Source: a bacterium | Lineage (GTDB): Bacteria; Myxococcota_A; Bradymonadia; UBA7976; UBA1532 | Length of the DNA: 13,341 bases | Assembly (NCBI GenBank): GCA_030424955.1 | Contig: JAUHVS010000093.1 | Span: 1-13,341 of the forward strand | Direction: 5' to 3' | The notes under the pieces: model-generated | Databases searched by the model: none | Seen by the model: only the letters and a program-made list of their open reading frames with translations | What the model was told of the DNA's origin: nothing | Position numbers and translations under genes: made by a program | In this document: positions 1 through 10,671 of the stretch, one piece after another | How the letters are laid out: every line of letters starts with the position of its first letter | Position numbering within the stretch: the stretch's first letter is position 1

Positions 1-127
1 TGACGTAATGCGGCTTCACGCCGGGCGGGGTGGCGCGCTCGAGTTTGACCGGCGGGCTGTCGGGGGTGCAGGGCAGCTCGGGGTGGGCGGGGTCGCACTT
101 GACGTAGTGCGGCTTCACGCCAGGCCG
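1..127 (-). repeat. 99-bp tandem repeat inside the lipoprotein gene
   Basis: The plus-strand text TGACGTAATGCGGCTTCACG at base 1 recurs as TGACGTAGTGCGGCTTCACG at base 100, a 99-bp period equal to 33 codons. About one full unit plus the start of a second is visible; more copies may lie beyond the left edge. Confidence 0.75.
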
Positions 128-262
128 GTCGGCCGCACTGGCTGCGGCGCTGGCCGGCGTGGCGTGGGCCGCGGGGATGGGGGCTGCGTCCTGGGTGCAG
201 CCTGTGGCGAGGGGCAGCAACATCCACAGGGCGCCCAGCGGGGCGGCGGCGCGTGACGGCAT
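1..262 (-). CDS. Predicted lipoprotein with 33-residue tandem repeats, C-terminus cut by the window edge
   Basis: The frame opens at ATG 262-260 behind a GGAGG at 271-267 and stays open to base 1, so only the first 87 codons are present. Residues 1-22 form a lipoprotein signal: a basic start, a hydrophobic stretch and a lipobox reading L-A-T-G-C with the acylated cysteine at residue 22. The mature part begins with an Ala/Pro-rich linker, then enters a Pro-rich repeat of 33 residues that contains PGVKPHYV and two cysteines (VKCDP and LPCTP). A second copy of PGVKPHYV starts exactly 33 residues later, just before the edge. I do not recognise the family. An envelope or cell-surface spacer is an inference from the lipobox and repeats; total length and repeat number cannot be seen. 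The reading frame is supported by the in-frame 99-bp periodicity and the ribosome site. Confidence 0.75.
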   Translation of the reverse strand, partial: MPSRAAAPLGALWMLLPLATGCTQDAAPIPAAHATPASAAASAADRPGVKPHYVKCDPAHPELPCTPDSPPVKLERATPPGVKPHYV

Positions 263-274
263 GGGACCTCCAGC

Positions 275-288
275 GGGGCGCGCGCCCC
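275..288. other. 14-bp perfect GC palindrome in the leader of the repeat lipoprotein
   Basis: GGGGCGCGCGCCCC is self-complementary and lies a few bases upstream of the GGAGG of the lipoprotein gene. It may be a regulator site or an mRNA hairpin, or only a product of GC richness. The rest of 263-422, between the two minus-strand genes, shows no further gene and no U-tract terminator that I can see. Confidence 0.3.
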
Positions 289-422
289 GGGGGGTCAGCA
301 TGACCGCCGCCGCAGACGGGCCGCAAGGGGTGGGGCAGCCCAGGGCAGAGGGGGATGCGTTGGGTGAGGGGGCGGGCGTGCGCGTCCAGGTCGGAGAGCG
401 CCCGCGGCGCGCAGGCAGCGGA

Positions 423-1484
423 TCAGGCGGTGGGCAGATCGGCGCCCAGCGTCTTGAGCAGCGCCATGAACTCGGCCGGCGGGCGAAGCTCGATGCGGGG
501 CGCGCCGTCCTCGCCCTTCTCCAGGTGATACGGCAGCGCGACCCAGTCGTCCTCGCGGCGCCAGTAGACCTCGGGCGAGATGGGGTCGGGGTACTCCTCG
601 TGGATCTGGTGGGCCACCGAGGCGATCCAGCCGAGCGCCCCCGCGGCCCCGCCGTCGAGCAGGGGGTGGAACAGGGCGCCGTGGCGGCTCGGGAAGGCGA
701 GCAGCACGCCGTGGGGCCAGGCCTCGCCGTCCTCGGGCTCGTGCTCTGCGGCCCAGGCGCTCACGAAGTAGCCGTTGCCCACGAACAGGTGCCCCTCGAC
801 GCCCGGGAAGGGCTCGACGGTCTGCATCTGCACGACCTCGGTCTCGCGCACCTTGGCCAGGCCGTAGGCGATGGCGTCCTCGGCGTCCTCGATGTGCGCC
901 GACCACGCCGCCAGGTGGGCGCGGGGCACGGTGTGCTCGAAGCCGCCGTGGTCGTACATCAGCACGGCGATGAGCCCCGGCGCGAAGTCTGCGGTCACCA
1001 TGGCGTCGCGGTTGATCTTGAGGGCCTCGACGTAGGCCTCGCTGAAGAACTGGGTCTTCAGCAGGCCGCTGGCCTTCGCCCAGGTGGGGCCGTCCTGGTC
1101 CGCCGGCGGGGCGGCGGGCGCGGGGCGCTCCGGCGGGGCCTGGGCGGCCGGGGCGTCATCGCCCCCGTCGTCGTGCAGGTGGGTGCGCTCCAGGCGCGCC
1201 ATGAGCAGATCGTCCAGCTCGCGGCGCCAGGCCTCGGGGTCGTCCGTCGCCGCGTAGCGGTCGGCCGTCTTGAAGAACGACACCGTGACGTTGCGCTTGG
1301 GCAGGCGCACGCTGATGGCGCCCATGCGCAGGGCCTTGCTCAGCTGCGGGATGCCCCGGCGCTCCAGGTCGCTCTGCAGCCACTCGATCCAGGTGTCGAA
1401 GCGCGCCTTGGTCTCGAAGGCCTTGGCCCAGCGCGGCGGCTTGGGCTCGCCACCGCCCCCAAACAGGTTGCCAAACAGTCCCAT
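423..1484 (-). CDS. Two-part cytoplasmic protein, C-terminal half DUF1444/YtpQ-like
   Basis: The ATG at 1484-1482 has a GGAGG-type site five bases upstream, and the product is 353 residues without a convincing signal peptide or membrane helix. Residues 1-12 are Gly-rich, 15-105 form a probably helical/beta domain, 106-135 are a low-complexity Ala/Pro/Asp linker, and 136-350 a second domain. The second domain has the order seen in DUF1444 proteins: a helix followed by LAKVRETEVV (209-218), a glycine-rich strand near GNGYFVSAW (236-244), a strand ending in LLAFPSRHGALF (261-272), a helical stretch, then PISPEVYW (301-308). This match is from memory of the family pattern and is tentative; the DUF1444 role is not established. 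Its neighbours are lipoprotein genes on the same strand but with gaps of 79 and 160 nt, so it may be a single unit. No catalytic motif is evident. Confidence 0.8.
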   Translation of the reverse strand: MGLFGNLFGGGGEPKPPRWAKAFETKARFDTWIEWLQSDLERRGIPQLSKALRMGAISVRLPKRNVTVSFFKTADRYAATDDPEAWRRELDDLLMARLERTHLHDDGGDDAPAAQAPPERPAPAAPPADQDGPTWAKASGLLKTQFFSEAYVEALKINRDAMVTADFAPGLIAVLMYDHGGFEHTVPRAHLAAWSAHIEDAEDAIAYGLAKVRETEVVQMQTVEPFPGVEGHLFVGNGYFVSAWAAEHEPEDGEAWPHGVLLAFPSRHGALFHPLLDGGAAGALGWIASVAHQIHEEYPDPISPEVYWRREDDWVALPYHLEKGEDGAPRIELRPPAEFMALLKTLGADLPTA

Positions 1485-1514
1485 CGAGCCCTCCAGGTCA
1501 TGCGAAGCGGGCGC

Positions 1515-1543
1515 AGTCTGGACAGGGCGGGGGCTGGGCGCAA
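1515..1543 (-). promoter_or_regulatory. Candidate sigma70-type promoter for the DUF1444-like gene
   Basis: On the minus strand a -35-like TTGCGC (1543-1538) and a -10-like CAGACT (1520-1515) are 17 nt apart and would start transcription about 25 nt before the ATG at 1484. Each box matches its consensus at only three positions, so this is a weak prediction resting on spacing and place. Confidence 0.3.
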
Positions 1544-1563
1544 GGGGTCGGCCGGCGGGGGGA

Positions 1564-1974
1564 TCACTCCGGTTCTGGGGCGTCCGCCCACAGGCCCAGC
1601 GTGGTCTCGGCCAGCAGGGGGTGGCGCACCGGCGTGTCGGCGGTGAGCACGAACCGGGCCTGCTCGCCGGCGTCGATGGTCAGGGGCGCCTCGGCGGTCA
1701 GCGCCACCCGGCGGCCGTTGAGGTTGATCTCGAAGCTCACGTCGCCCGTCTCGCCCTCGTCGGCGGGGTTGATCGACACCTCGGCGCTGGTCTGGCCGGG
1801 CAGCAAGGTGTCGAGGCTCTGGTAGGTGGTGCCGGGGGCCCGCCAGCGCAGGTTCTCGAGGCGGGCGCCCGGGACCTGGTTCTCGAAGCGCAGGGTGGTG
1901 GGCTCGCAGCCCGTCAGCAGGGCGATGAAGAGGGCGACGGCCGCGAGGGCCAGGGTGGGGCGACGGGACATCAT
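1564..1974 (-). CDS. Small predicted lipoprotein (136 aa), second gene of an overlapping pair
   Basis: The start chosen is the first of two adjacent ATG codons (1974-1972), which sits four bases after GGAGG and overlaps the upstream gene's TGA as ATGA. A longer frame extends upstream to 2613, but that part only shadows the preceding gene. Residues 1-23 are a lipoprotein signal with basic residues SRR, a hydrophobic core and the lipobox L-L-T-G-C (Cys 23). The mature 113 residues alternate polar and hydrophobic positions and look like one beta-sandwich: ENLRWRAPG, SAEVSINP, VSFEINLNGRRV and ARFVLTAD are likely strands. It contains no cysteine apart from the acylated one. I do not recognise a family. 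With its overlapping neighbour it probably acts in the envelope, perhaps as partner lipoproteins. Confidence 0.8.
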   Translation of the reverse strand: MMSRRPTLALAAVALFIALLTGCEPTTLRFENQVPGARLENLRWRAPGTTYQSLDTLLPGQTSAEVSINPADEGETGDVSFEINLNGRRVALTAEAPLTIDAGEQARFVLTADTPVRHPLLAETTLGLWADAPEPE

Positions 1975-2570
1975 GGGGCCTCCGCGTCGATGCCGTGGGC
2001 GGTGAGGGTCAGATCGGCGATGTGGGCGCTGGCGTCGCCGATGGCGACGGTGAAGGGCAGCCAGCCCTGGGGGTGCAGCACGTGGCGGGCGCCGTCGGCG
2101 CTGGCGAGCACCACCTCGGCGACGCGGGCGACGTGATCGCCCGGCGTGAGGGTGCGGGCGAGCACCGACAGCCACCCGCCCACGTCGGCGGGCGGGGTCT
2201 CCAGCAGGGCCTGGTCGTCGGTGAGGTGGGCCACCAGCAGCAGGCTCTGGGGGGCGTCCAGCAGCCGCCAGCCCTGCACCGGCTCGCCGTCGGCGGGCTC
2301 GGCCGCGACCGCGAAGCGGCCCCAGGGCTGGCCGTCCACCTCCAGGGCCACGGCTACGACGTGGGCGGGATCCAGGGGGGCGTCCGGGTGGGCGCCGAGG
2401 GCGCCCGCGGCGTCGGCGGGCACGCGCAGGTCCAGGGTGAGCAGCAGGGTGTCGACGGTGCGGGTCTCGGGGGCCTCGCTGACCGCGGCGCCCGTGTCGG
2501 GGGCTGGGGCCTCGGAGCAGCCCGCGGCGGGGAGCGCGAGGCCGAAGATCAGGGCGGTCCAGGGGCGCAT
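1971..2570 (-). CDS. Predicted lipoprotein (199 aa), first gene of an overlapping pair
   Basis: ATG 2570-2568 follows GGAGG at a normal distance. The N-terminus has one early arginine, a short hydrophobic core and the lipobox A-A-G-C, giving an acylated cysteine at residue 18 followed by Ser-Glu. Residues 19-38 are an Ala/Pro/Glu-rich linker. The mature domain is rich in likely beta strands (TLLLTLDLRV, VVAVALEVDG, SLLLVAHL, PFTVAIGD, ADLTLTAHG). It has no recognisable catalytic motif and no assigned family. Its TGA is shared with the ATG of the next gene (ATGA), so translation of the two lipoproteins is probably coupled. The 5' side faces a 236-nt divergent region shared with the DUF432-like gene. 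Confidence 0.8.
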   Translation of the reverse strand: MRPWTALIFGLALPAAGCSEAPAPDTGAAVSEAPETRTVDTLLLTLDLRVPADAAGALGAHPDAPLDPAHVVAVALEVDGQPWGRFAVAAEPADGEPVQGWRLLDAPQSLLLVAHLTDDQALLETPPADVGGWLSVLARTLTPGDHVARVAEVVLASADGARHVLHPQGWLPFTVAIGDASAHIADLTLTAHGIDAEAP

Positions 2571-2767
2571 GGGGCCCTCCTCGGTGGGTTGAGCTGCCGA
2601 GGGGCAGGTTCACAGGGCGTGCCAGGGCTGGCGCGCCGCGCCCGCAAGGGGGGCGGGGGTCGCCGTGAACGCGGGTTCTCGGCCCGCCGCCAACGGCGCG
2701 ACCCGCGGCGCCCGCCGGGGGGTGGACCGATCGGGCAGGCGTCGCGCAAACGCGAGGGCCCGGCGTC

Positions 2768-2776
2768 TGCTAGACT
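2768..2776 (+). promoter_or_regulatory. Candidate extended -10 promoter for the DUF432-mscS pair
   Basis: TGCTAGACT is a TGn-extended -10 element (TAGACT, four of six consensus positions) in the 236-nt divergent region 2571-2806. No good -35 lies at 17 nt, which fits an extended -10 promoter. The predicted transcription start, near 2783, is almost at an ATG (2784). I see no convincing promoter on the other strand for the lipoprotein pair. Confidence 0.4.
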
Positions 2777-2783
2777 CCTCCCC

Positions 2784-2810
2784 ATGCCGATCCCGTTGAC
2801 GCCCGCATGA
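2784..2810 (+). CDS. Possible eight-residue, near-leaderless leader peptide
   Basis: ATG 2784 opens a tiny frame, MPIPLTPA, whose TGA (2808-2810) overlaps the ATG of the DUF432-like gene as ATGA. The predicted transcription start just upstream would leave this ATG almost leaderless, and the DUF432 ATG has no Shine-Dalgarno sequence, so the minicistron could feed ribosomes to it. It may equally be chance. Confidence 0.2.
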   Translation: MPIPLTPA

Positions 2811-3577
2811 GTGAGCCCGAGCAGCCCCCCTGGTGGGGCGTGTTTGACTGCCCCCCGGACGCGCCCCGCCACTGGCGCGTGGGCCCCCTGCACCTGTGGG
2901 TGCAGGCCTGGCCGGGGGAGTGGCAGCTGCAGCACTGCCTGGCCCCTGATCCCCTCGACGACAGCCTCACGGTGGCTGCGACCGACGTGCCGGTCCCTGC
3001 GAACGCGAAGGTGCAGCGGTTCGCCTCGGCGCGGCTCGGCCACGCGGTGCAGCTGGGCGCGCGCTGCCCGGATCGGCCCGTGGTGGTGCGGCCCGAGATG
3101 CCCTTCACGCTGCTGGCGGGCGATCGGGTGGAGCTGTTCGTCGGCACGGCGGTGTGGCTGACCCTGGCGCCGGCGGGCGGAGAGCCGCTGCTGGAGCTGC
3201 CGGTCTACCGCCCCACCGACACCTGGATCGGGGCCGACACCCGCGCGGGGACCATGGGCTACGCGCTGCGGACGTCGGCCCGTACATCATTGGATTCACT
3301 GGTGAATCGCCCCGGTCGGGCGGTCACGCGCCTGACGCTCATCAACAACAGCCGCCGCCCGCTGGCGTTCCTGCGGGTGGTGCTGCCGATGCCCTCACTG
3401 TCGCTGTGGACTGGCGACGGTCGCCTGTGGACCGACGCCGTGACCTATGAGCTGGGGGTGGATGACGAGGGCGACGTGCGCCTCGACCGCCCGGTGGATG
3501 GCCCGCAGCTGAGCGGCCCCCGCGAGATCCGGGACGGCAAGCTCCTGCGCCGCGCCTGGACGGCCTTGTTCGGGTGA
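2807..3577 (+). CDS. DUF432-like protein, partner of the downstream MscS channel
   Basis: The product is 256 residues with no signal peptide or membrane segment and many likely beta strands. Features I associate with DUF432 proteins are the opening WRVGPLHLWVQ (23-33), then RPVVVRPEMPF, then the strongly conserved-looking YRPTDTWIGADTRAG and GYALRTSAR, and near the end LPMPSLSLWTGDGRLWTDAV. DUF432 proteins of unknown function are, to my knowledge, often encoded directly beside MscS-type channels, and that is the case here: the mscS-like gene starts 4 nt after this stop. A role as a cytoplasmic modulator or cofactor of the channel is inference. ATG 2807 is chosen because it gives the family-like N-terminus; it lacks a Shine-Dalgarno sequence, which is odd for this window. 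An AT-richer patch with an inverted repeat lies inside the gene at 3285-3308. Confidence 0.8.
   Translation: MSEPEQPPWWGVFDCPPDAPRHWRVGPLHLWVQAWPGEWQLQHCLAPDPLDDSLTVAATDVPVPANAKVQRFASARLGHAVQLGARCPDRPVVVRPEMPFTLLAGDRVELFVGTAVWLTLAPAGGEPLLELPVYRPTDTWIGADTRAGTMGYALRTSARTSLDSLVNRPGRAVTRLTLINNSRRPLAFLRVVLPMPSLSLWTGDGRLWTDAVTYELGVDDEGDVRLDRPVDGPQLSGPREIRDGKLLRRAWTALFG
3293..3308. repeat. 16-bp inverted repeat in an AT-richer patch of the DUF432 gene
   Basis: GATTCAC, a 2-nt spacer and GTGAATC form a perfect 7-bp dyad. It uses codons such as TCA, TTG and AAT that are rare elsewhere in this gene. It could be an intragenic binding site or chance. Confidence 0.35.
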
Positions 3578-3581
3578 TGCG

Positions 3582-4418
3582 ATGAACGCGTGGATCAACG
3601 CCGGCTGGGCCTGGCTGACGGGCCCCAACGCCAGCCGATACCTGGAGGCCGCGGTGCTGGGCCTGGTGGGCCTGCTGCTCGCCCGCTGGACCTCCGCCGC
3701 GGCCGCGAAGCTGGTGGCCCGCCACCGGGGCGCGAACTCGGCGATGGTCACCCGGCGGCTGACCGCCTACGGGCTGTACCTGCTGGTGACCTTGATGGTG
3801 CTGCAGCACCTGGGGCTGAAGCTCAGCGTGCTGCTGGGCGCGGCGGGCCTGCTCACGGTGGCCATCGGCTTCGCGGCGCAGACGTCGGCCTCCAACCTGA
3901 TCGCGGGCCTGTTCTTGATGGGCGAGCGGCCCTTCGTGGTGGGCGACGTCGTCGAGATCGACACCGTGCTGGGCGAGGTCATCAGCATCGACCTGCTGAG
4001 CGTGAAGCTGCGCAGCTTCGACAACCTGCTGGTGCGCATCCCCAACGAGACCATGGTCAAGGCCCGGCTGACCAACTACACGCACCACCCCATCCGGCGC
4101 GTCGAGGTGCCGTTCAGCGTGGCCTACGCCGCTGACCTCAAGCAGGTGGAGGCGGTGCTGCAGGCGGTGGCCCACCACCACCCGCACGCCTTCGACGAGC
4201 CGGCCCCGATGATCCTGTTCCAGGCCTTTGGCGCGTCGAGCATCGACGGCGTGTTCCGGGTGTGGACCACCCGCGAGCTGGTGCTGAGCACCCGCTCCGA
4301 GCTGATCGTGAAGGTCAAGCAGGGCTTCGAGGCGGCGGGCATCGAGATCCCGTTCCCCCAGCAGGTGGTGCACTACCGCGCGACTCCCCCGGCTGGCCCG
4401 GCTGGCCCGGCGGCCTGA
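3582..4418 (+). CDS. MscS-family mechanosensitive ion channel
   Basis: The 278-residue product has the small-conductance mechanosensitive channel layout: membrane helices at about 20-40, 58-77 and 82-113, then a cytoplasmic beta domain and an alpha/beta C-terminal domain. The pore-lining third helix shows the Gly/Ala packing pattern (LGAAGLLTVAIGFAAQ, 85-100), followed by SNLIAGLFLMGERPFVVGD, the family's hallmark turn into the beta domain. VRIPNETM and the strand RRVEVPFSVAY are also typical. The channel would open under membrane tension to release solutes on hypo-osmotic shock. Its length matches E. coli MscS (286 residues), so it is a minimal-type channel. It follows the DUF432-like gene by 4 nt, so both are probably on one mRNA. 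The C-terminus ends in a short PAGPAGPAA repeat. No clear Shine-Dalgarno sequence is seen; coupling to the upstream gene may explain this. Confidence 0.95.
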   Translation: MNAWINAGWAWLTGPNASRYLEAAVLGLVGLLLARWTSAAAAKLVARHRGANSAMVTRRLTAYGLYLLVTLMVLQHLGLKLSVLLGAAGLLTVAIGFAAQTSASNLIAGLFLMGERPFVVGDVVEIDTVLGEVISIDLLSVKLRSFDNLLVRIPNETMVKARLTNYTHHPIRRVEVPFSVAYAADLKQVEAVLQAVAHHHPHAFDEPAPMILFQAFGASSIDGVFRVWTTRELVLSTRSELIVKVKQGFEAAGIEIPFPQQVVHYRATPPAGPAGPAA

Positions 4419-4431
4419 GCCGCCCCGGGCC
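4404..4431. terminator. GC-rich hairpin over the mscS stop, between convergent genes
   Basis: GGCCCGGCGGC, the loop CTGA and GCCGCCCCGGGCC can pair over 11 bp with a 2-nt bulge. The mscS TGA is in the loop region. It lies between convergent genes (4418 and 4453), where a bidirectional terminator is expected, but has no U-tract on either strand. Confidence 0.3.
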
Positions 4432-4452
4432 CCGGGCCGTGGGTCGCTGGGC

Positions 4453-6030
4453 CTACGGCTCGTCGGCCAGCAGCATCACCACCTGGATGTCGGGGCCGGC
4501 GTCGCGGCTGTGCTGGTGGACGCCGATGCCGACGGCGTCGAAGGCGTCCTCGCGCAGCGCCTGCGGGGGCTCGAACTGCTCCAGCAGGGCCAGGGTCGCC
4601 CCCCACGCCGTCAGGCGGCCGGTGAGGCCCGCGCGGGCGGCGGCGTCGAGCACGCGGCGCGGGGTGGCGCCCGGCCGGCGCGCCTCGGCGCGGGCCAGGG
4701 CGTCGAGGGCGGCGGATCGGGTCACCGCGCGGCCCACGGCGCGCCCCAGGGCTCCAAACAGGGTGCGCTCGGCGTCCTCCGCGTCGGCGACCACCGGCCG
4801 GGGCCGGGCGAAGACCTGCGCCACGAACCAGCCGTCCTCGCCCGCGGCGAGCCCCACCCCAAAGGCCGTGCAGTCGTCGCTCAGCAGGTTGCGGCGGTGG
4901 CCCAGGCTGCGCATGAGCCCGGCCTGGGCGTCGGCGAGGGAGCGGTTGAAGGCCACGTTCTCGGCCACGATGGCCGCGCGGTAGCCCGCGGCGCGCACCC
5001 GGTCGGCCGGGCCGCCCGTGGTGGGCGACACGTGGCCCATGAACCCCTGGTCGCGCATGTCGGCGGCGTGGGCCGCGGCCACGGCGTCCAGGGCCTCGGA
5101 GCGGGTGAGCGGCGGGGCGTCGTGGGCCGCGCGATCGGCGGCGATCAGGGCGGCGGCGGCGTCGGCGTCCACGGGATCGGGGTCGACGGGCCAGCGGGTG
5201 GTCAGCGCGGTGGGCGCCGGGGTGTCGACGAAGAAGCTGAGCTGGGCGAGGGGGGCCGGCCCGTGATCGGCGTCGGCGAGCAGCTCGATGATCCAGCGGC
5301 CCGGGGTGGGGGTCCACGCCACCGAGATCTCGGCCTCGCGGGGGGTGACCGGGAGGGTCACGAAGGCGCCGGCGGGGGTGAGGGCCACGGCCTGCGGGTT
5401 CGAGAGCCCGTCGGCCAGGCGGCCGGTGAGGGTGTAGGGGCGGTGGGCGTCGGGGGTGCGGGTGATGGGGTCGAGCGTCAGGCCGGCGCGGCCCGAGATC
5501 AGCGCGACCACCGTGCGGCCGTCGCGGGCGGGCGCGCGGCCCACGCCCGCCTGCACGCCCACCTCCCCGATCTGATCGCGGAGCGCGTCGGCCACGGCGT
5601 CGGGGGCGGGCTCGCCGGTCACCACCACGGTCTGCCGCACGCCCCACACGGCGGCGCCGCTGGCGTCCAAGATGAACTGGAGCGCGTCGCCCGGCAGCAG
5701 GCTGCCCAGCGCGGCGTACACCCGCGCGAGCTCGCGGGCGGCGTGATCCAGCCGGAGGTCGTGGGCCAGGCCCAGGTGATTGAGGGTGTCACGGGCCCAC
5801 GGATCGGTCCCGTCCACGACGGCGGCGTAGTGGGTGGCGGCGGGCTCGCCCAGGGTGAGCGTGAGGGGGTCGCCGGGGGCGGGCGCGGGCAGCGCGGGCA
5901 CGGGGGCGGGCCGCCGCGGGGGGCTGGGCGGCCACAGGGCGACGGCGAGGGCCAGCAGGGCGACGAGGGCCAGCAGGGCGAGCAGCGCACGCACAGAGAT
6001 TGGCCTCACGGGGGCGGGTCGACGCCCCAT
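4453..6030 (-). CDS. Membrane-anchored or secreted CAP/SCP-domain protein with an unassigned N-terminal region
   Basis: The product is 525 residues. Residues 13-33 are a hydrophobic helix after several arginines (signal anchor or signal peptide), followed by a Pro-rich segment (34-56). Residues 57-285 are an unassigned region; 225-270 looks like a beta-sandwich domain. Residues 290-410 are a CAP domain of the bacterial YkwD type: AAAHAADM (318-325), GFMGHVSP (329-336), AENVAF (356-361) and SLGHRRNLLSDD (375-386), supplying His321, His333, Glu357 and His378 for the usual metal-binding cleft; WFVAQVF closes the fold. Residues 411-525 are a second unassigned alpha/beta region. Bacterial CAP proteins are extracytoplasmic and mostly of unknown activity, so no reaction is assigned. 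The start is uncertain: ATG 6030 has no clear Shine-Dalgarno sequence and a GTG seven codons in is possible. It is convergent with mscS and divergent from the MopE-type gene. Confidence 0.88.
   Translation of the reverse strand: MGRRPAPVRPISVRALLALLALVALLALAVALWPPSPPRRPAPVPALPAPAPGDPLTLTLGEPAATHYAAVVDGTDPWARDTLNHLGLAHDLRLDHAARELARVYAALGSLLPGDALQFILDASGAAVWGVRQTVVVTGEPAPDAVADALRDQIGEVGVQAGVGRAPARDGRTVVALISGRAGLTLDPITRTPDAHRPYTLTGRLADGLSNPQAVALTPAGAFVTLPVTPREAEISVAWTPTPGRWIIELLADADHGPAPLAQLSFFVDTPAPTALTTRWPVDPDPVDADAAAALIAADRAAHDAPPLTRSEALDAVAAAHAADMRDQGFMGHVSPTTGGPADRVRAAGYRAAIVAENVAFNRSLADAQAGLMRSLGHRRNLLSDDCTAFGVGLAAGEDGWFVAQVFARPRPVVADAEDAERTLFGALGRAVGRAVTRSAALDALARAEARRPGATPRRVLDAAARAGLTGRLTAWGATLALLEQFEPPQALREDAFDAVGIGVHQHSRDAGPDIQVVMLLADEP
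5947..5982 (-). repeat. 18-bp in-frame tandem duplication inside the signal/anchor helix
   Basis: Two 18-bp units (5982-5965 and 5964-5947) differ at one base and encode LALLAL then VALLAL, residues 17-28 of the CAP protein. Gain or loss of a unit would change the hydrophobic helix by six residues without shifting the frame. Confidence 0.6.
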
Positions 6031-6166
6031 GGTGCCATGGGGGCGGCGGTCAGCGCGACGCTGGGTCGGCAGGCGCCGCGCGCGCGGCGGGCCCAGCCGC
6101 CGGGGCTGCAGCCGATGGCGACCGCAGCCAGTAAAGCCGTACTGAACTGGTTTTCACGTGCGGGCT

Positions 6167-6175
6167 TGTCATACT
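6167..6175 (+). promoter_or_regulatory. Candidate extended -10 promoter for the MopE/OmpA pair
   Basis: TGTCATACT (TGn plus CATACT, four of six consensus positions) lies in the only AT-richer stretch (about 6128-6185) of the 201-nt divergent region 6031-6231. It would give a leader of about 50 nt. A short dyad, CAGTA and TACTG (6129-6133 and 6140-6144), just upstream could be an operator. No gene is seen in this region. Confidence 0.3.
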
Positions 6176-6231
6176 GTGTGTGCGAGTGTAGGTGAGGTTC
6201 GGGCCGGACGGTGGCCCGGGTGGAGGTCCCC

Positions 6232-10556
<4,325 letters not shown>

Positions 10557-10638
10557 CGCCGCCGCGTCCCGCGGGGCCGGCCCTCACGGGGCGGGCTGTC
10601 CGGTCTGCTTGAATCGGGGGCGCCCAGGCGGGGCCTCG

Positions 10639-10669
10639 GGGGCTAGGCTCGAGGCTCAGCCTCGGCCCC
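10639..10669. terminator. Strong hairpin between the convergent ompA-like and pdxT genes
   Basis: CGAGGCT (10650-10656) and AGCCTCG (10658-10664) are perfect arms with a 1-nt centre; outside them GGGGC (10639-10643) pairs with GCCCC (10665-10669) across a 6-nt one-sided bulge. It lies between converging genes, right before the MITE-like element. There is no U-tract, so termination is plausible but unproven. A shorter hairpin, CCGCG-TCC-CGCGG at 10562-10574, directly follows the ompA-like stop. Confidence 0.4.
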
Positions 10670-10671
10670 TG

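Noticed and set aside
159..1646. 495-codon plus-strand frame across the left end
   Set aside because: It crosses two minus-strand genes with good ribosome sites and domain-like sequence; its own product is low-complexity Gly/Arg/Val.
1975..2613. N-terminal extension of the 136-residue lipoprotein frame to 2613
   Set aside because: It duplicates the coding region of the preceding lipoprotein in another frame, is Arg/Pro-rich, and would hide the lipobox and signal peptide.
6145..6175. Possible sigma54 promoter upstream of the MopE gene
   Set aside because: A GG dinucleotide is present, but no GC follows at the required 10-nt spacing.
4510..6195. 561-codon plus-strand frame opposite the CAP gene
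   Set aside because: The Gly/His/Arg-rich translation is typical of antisense high-GC DNA, while the minus strand shows a clear CAP domain.
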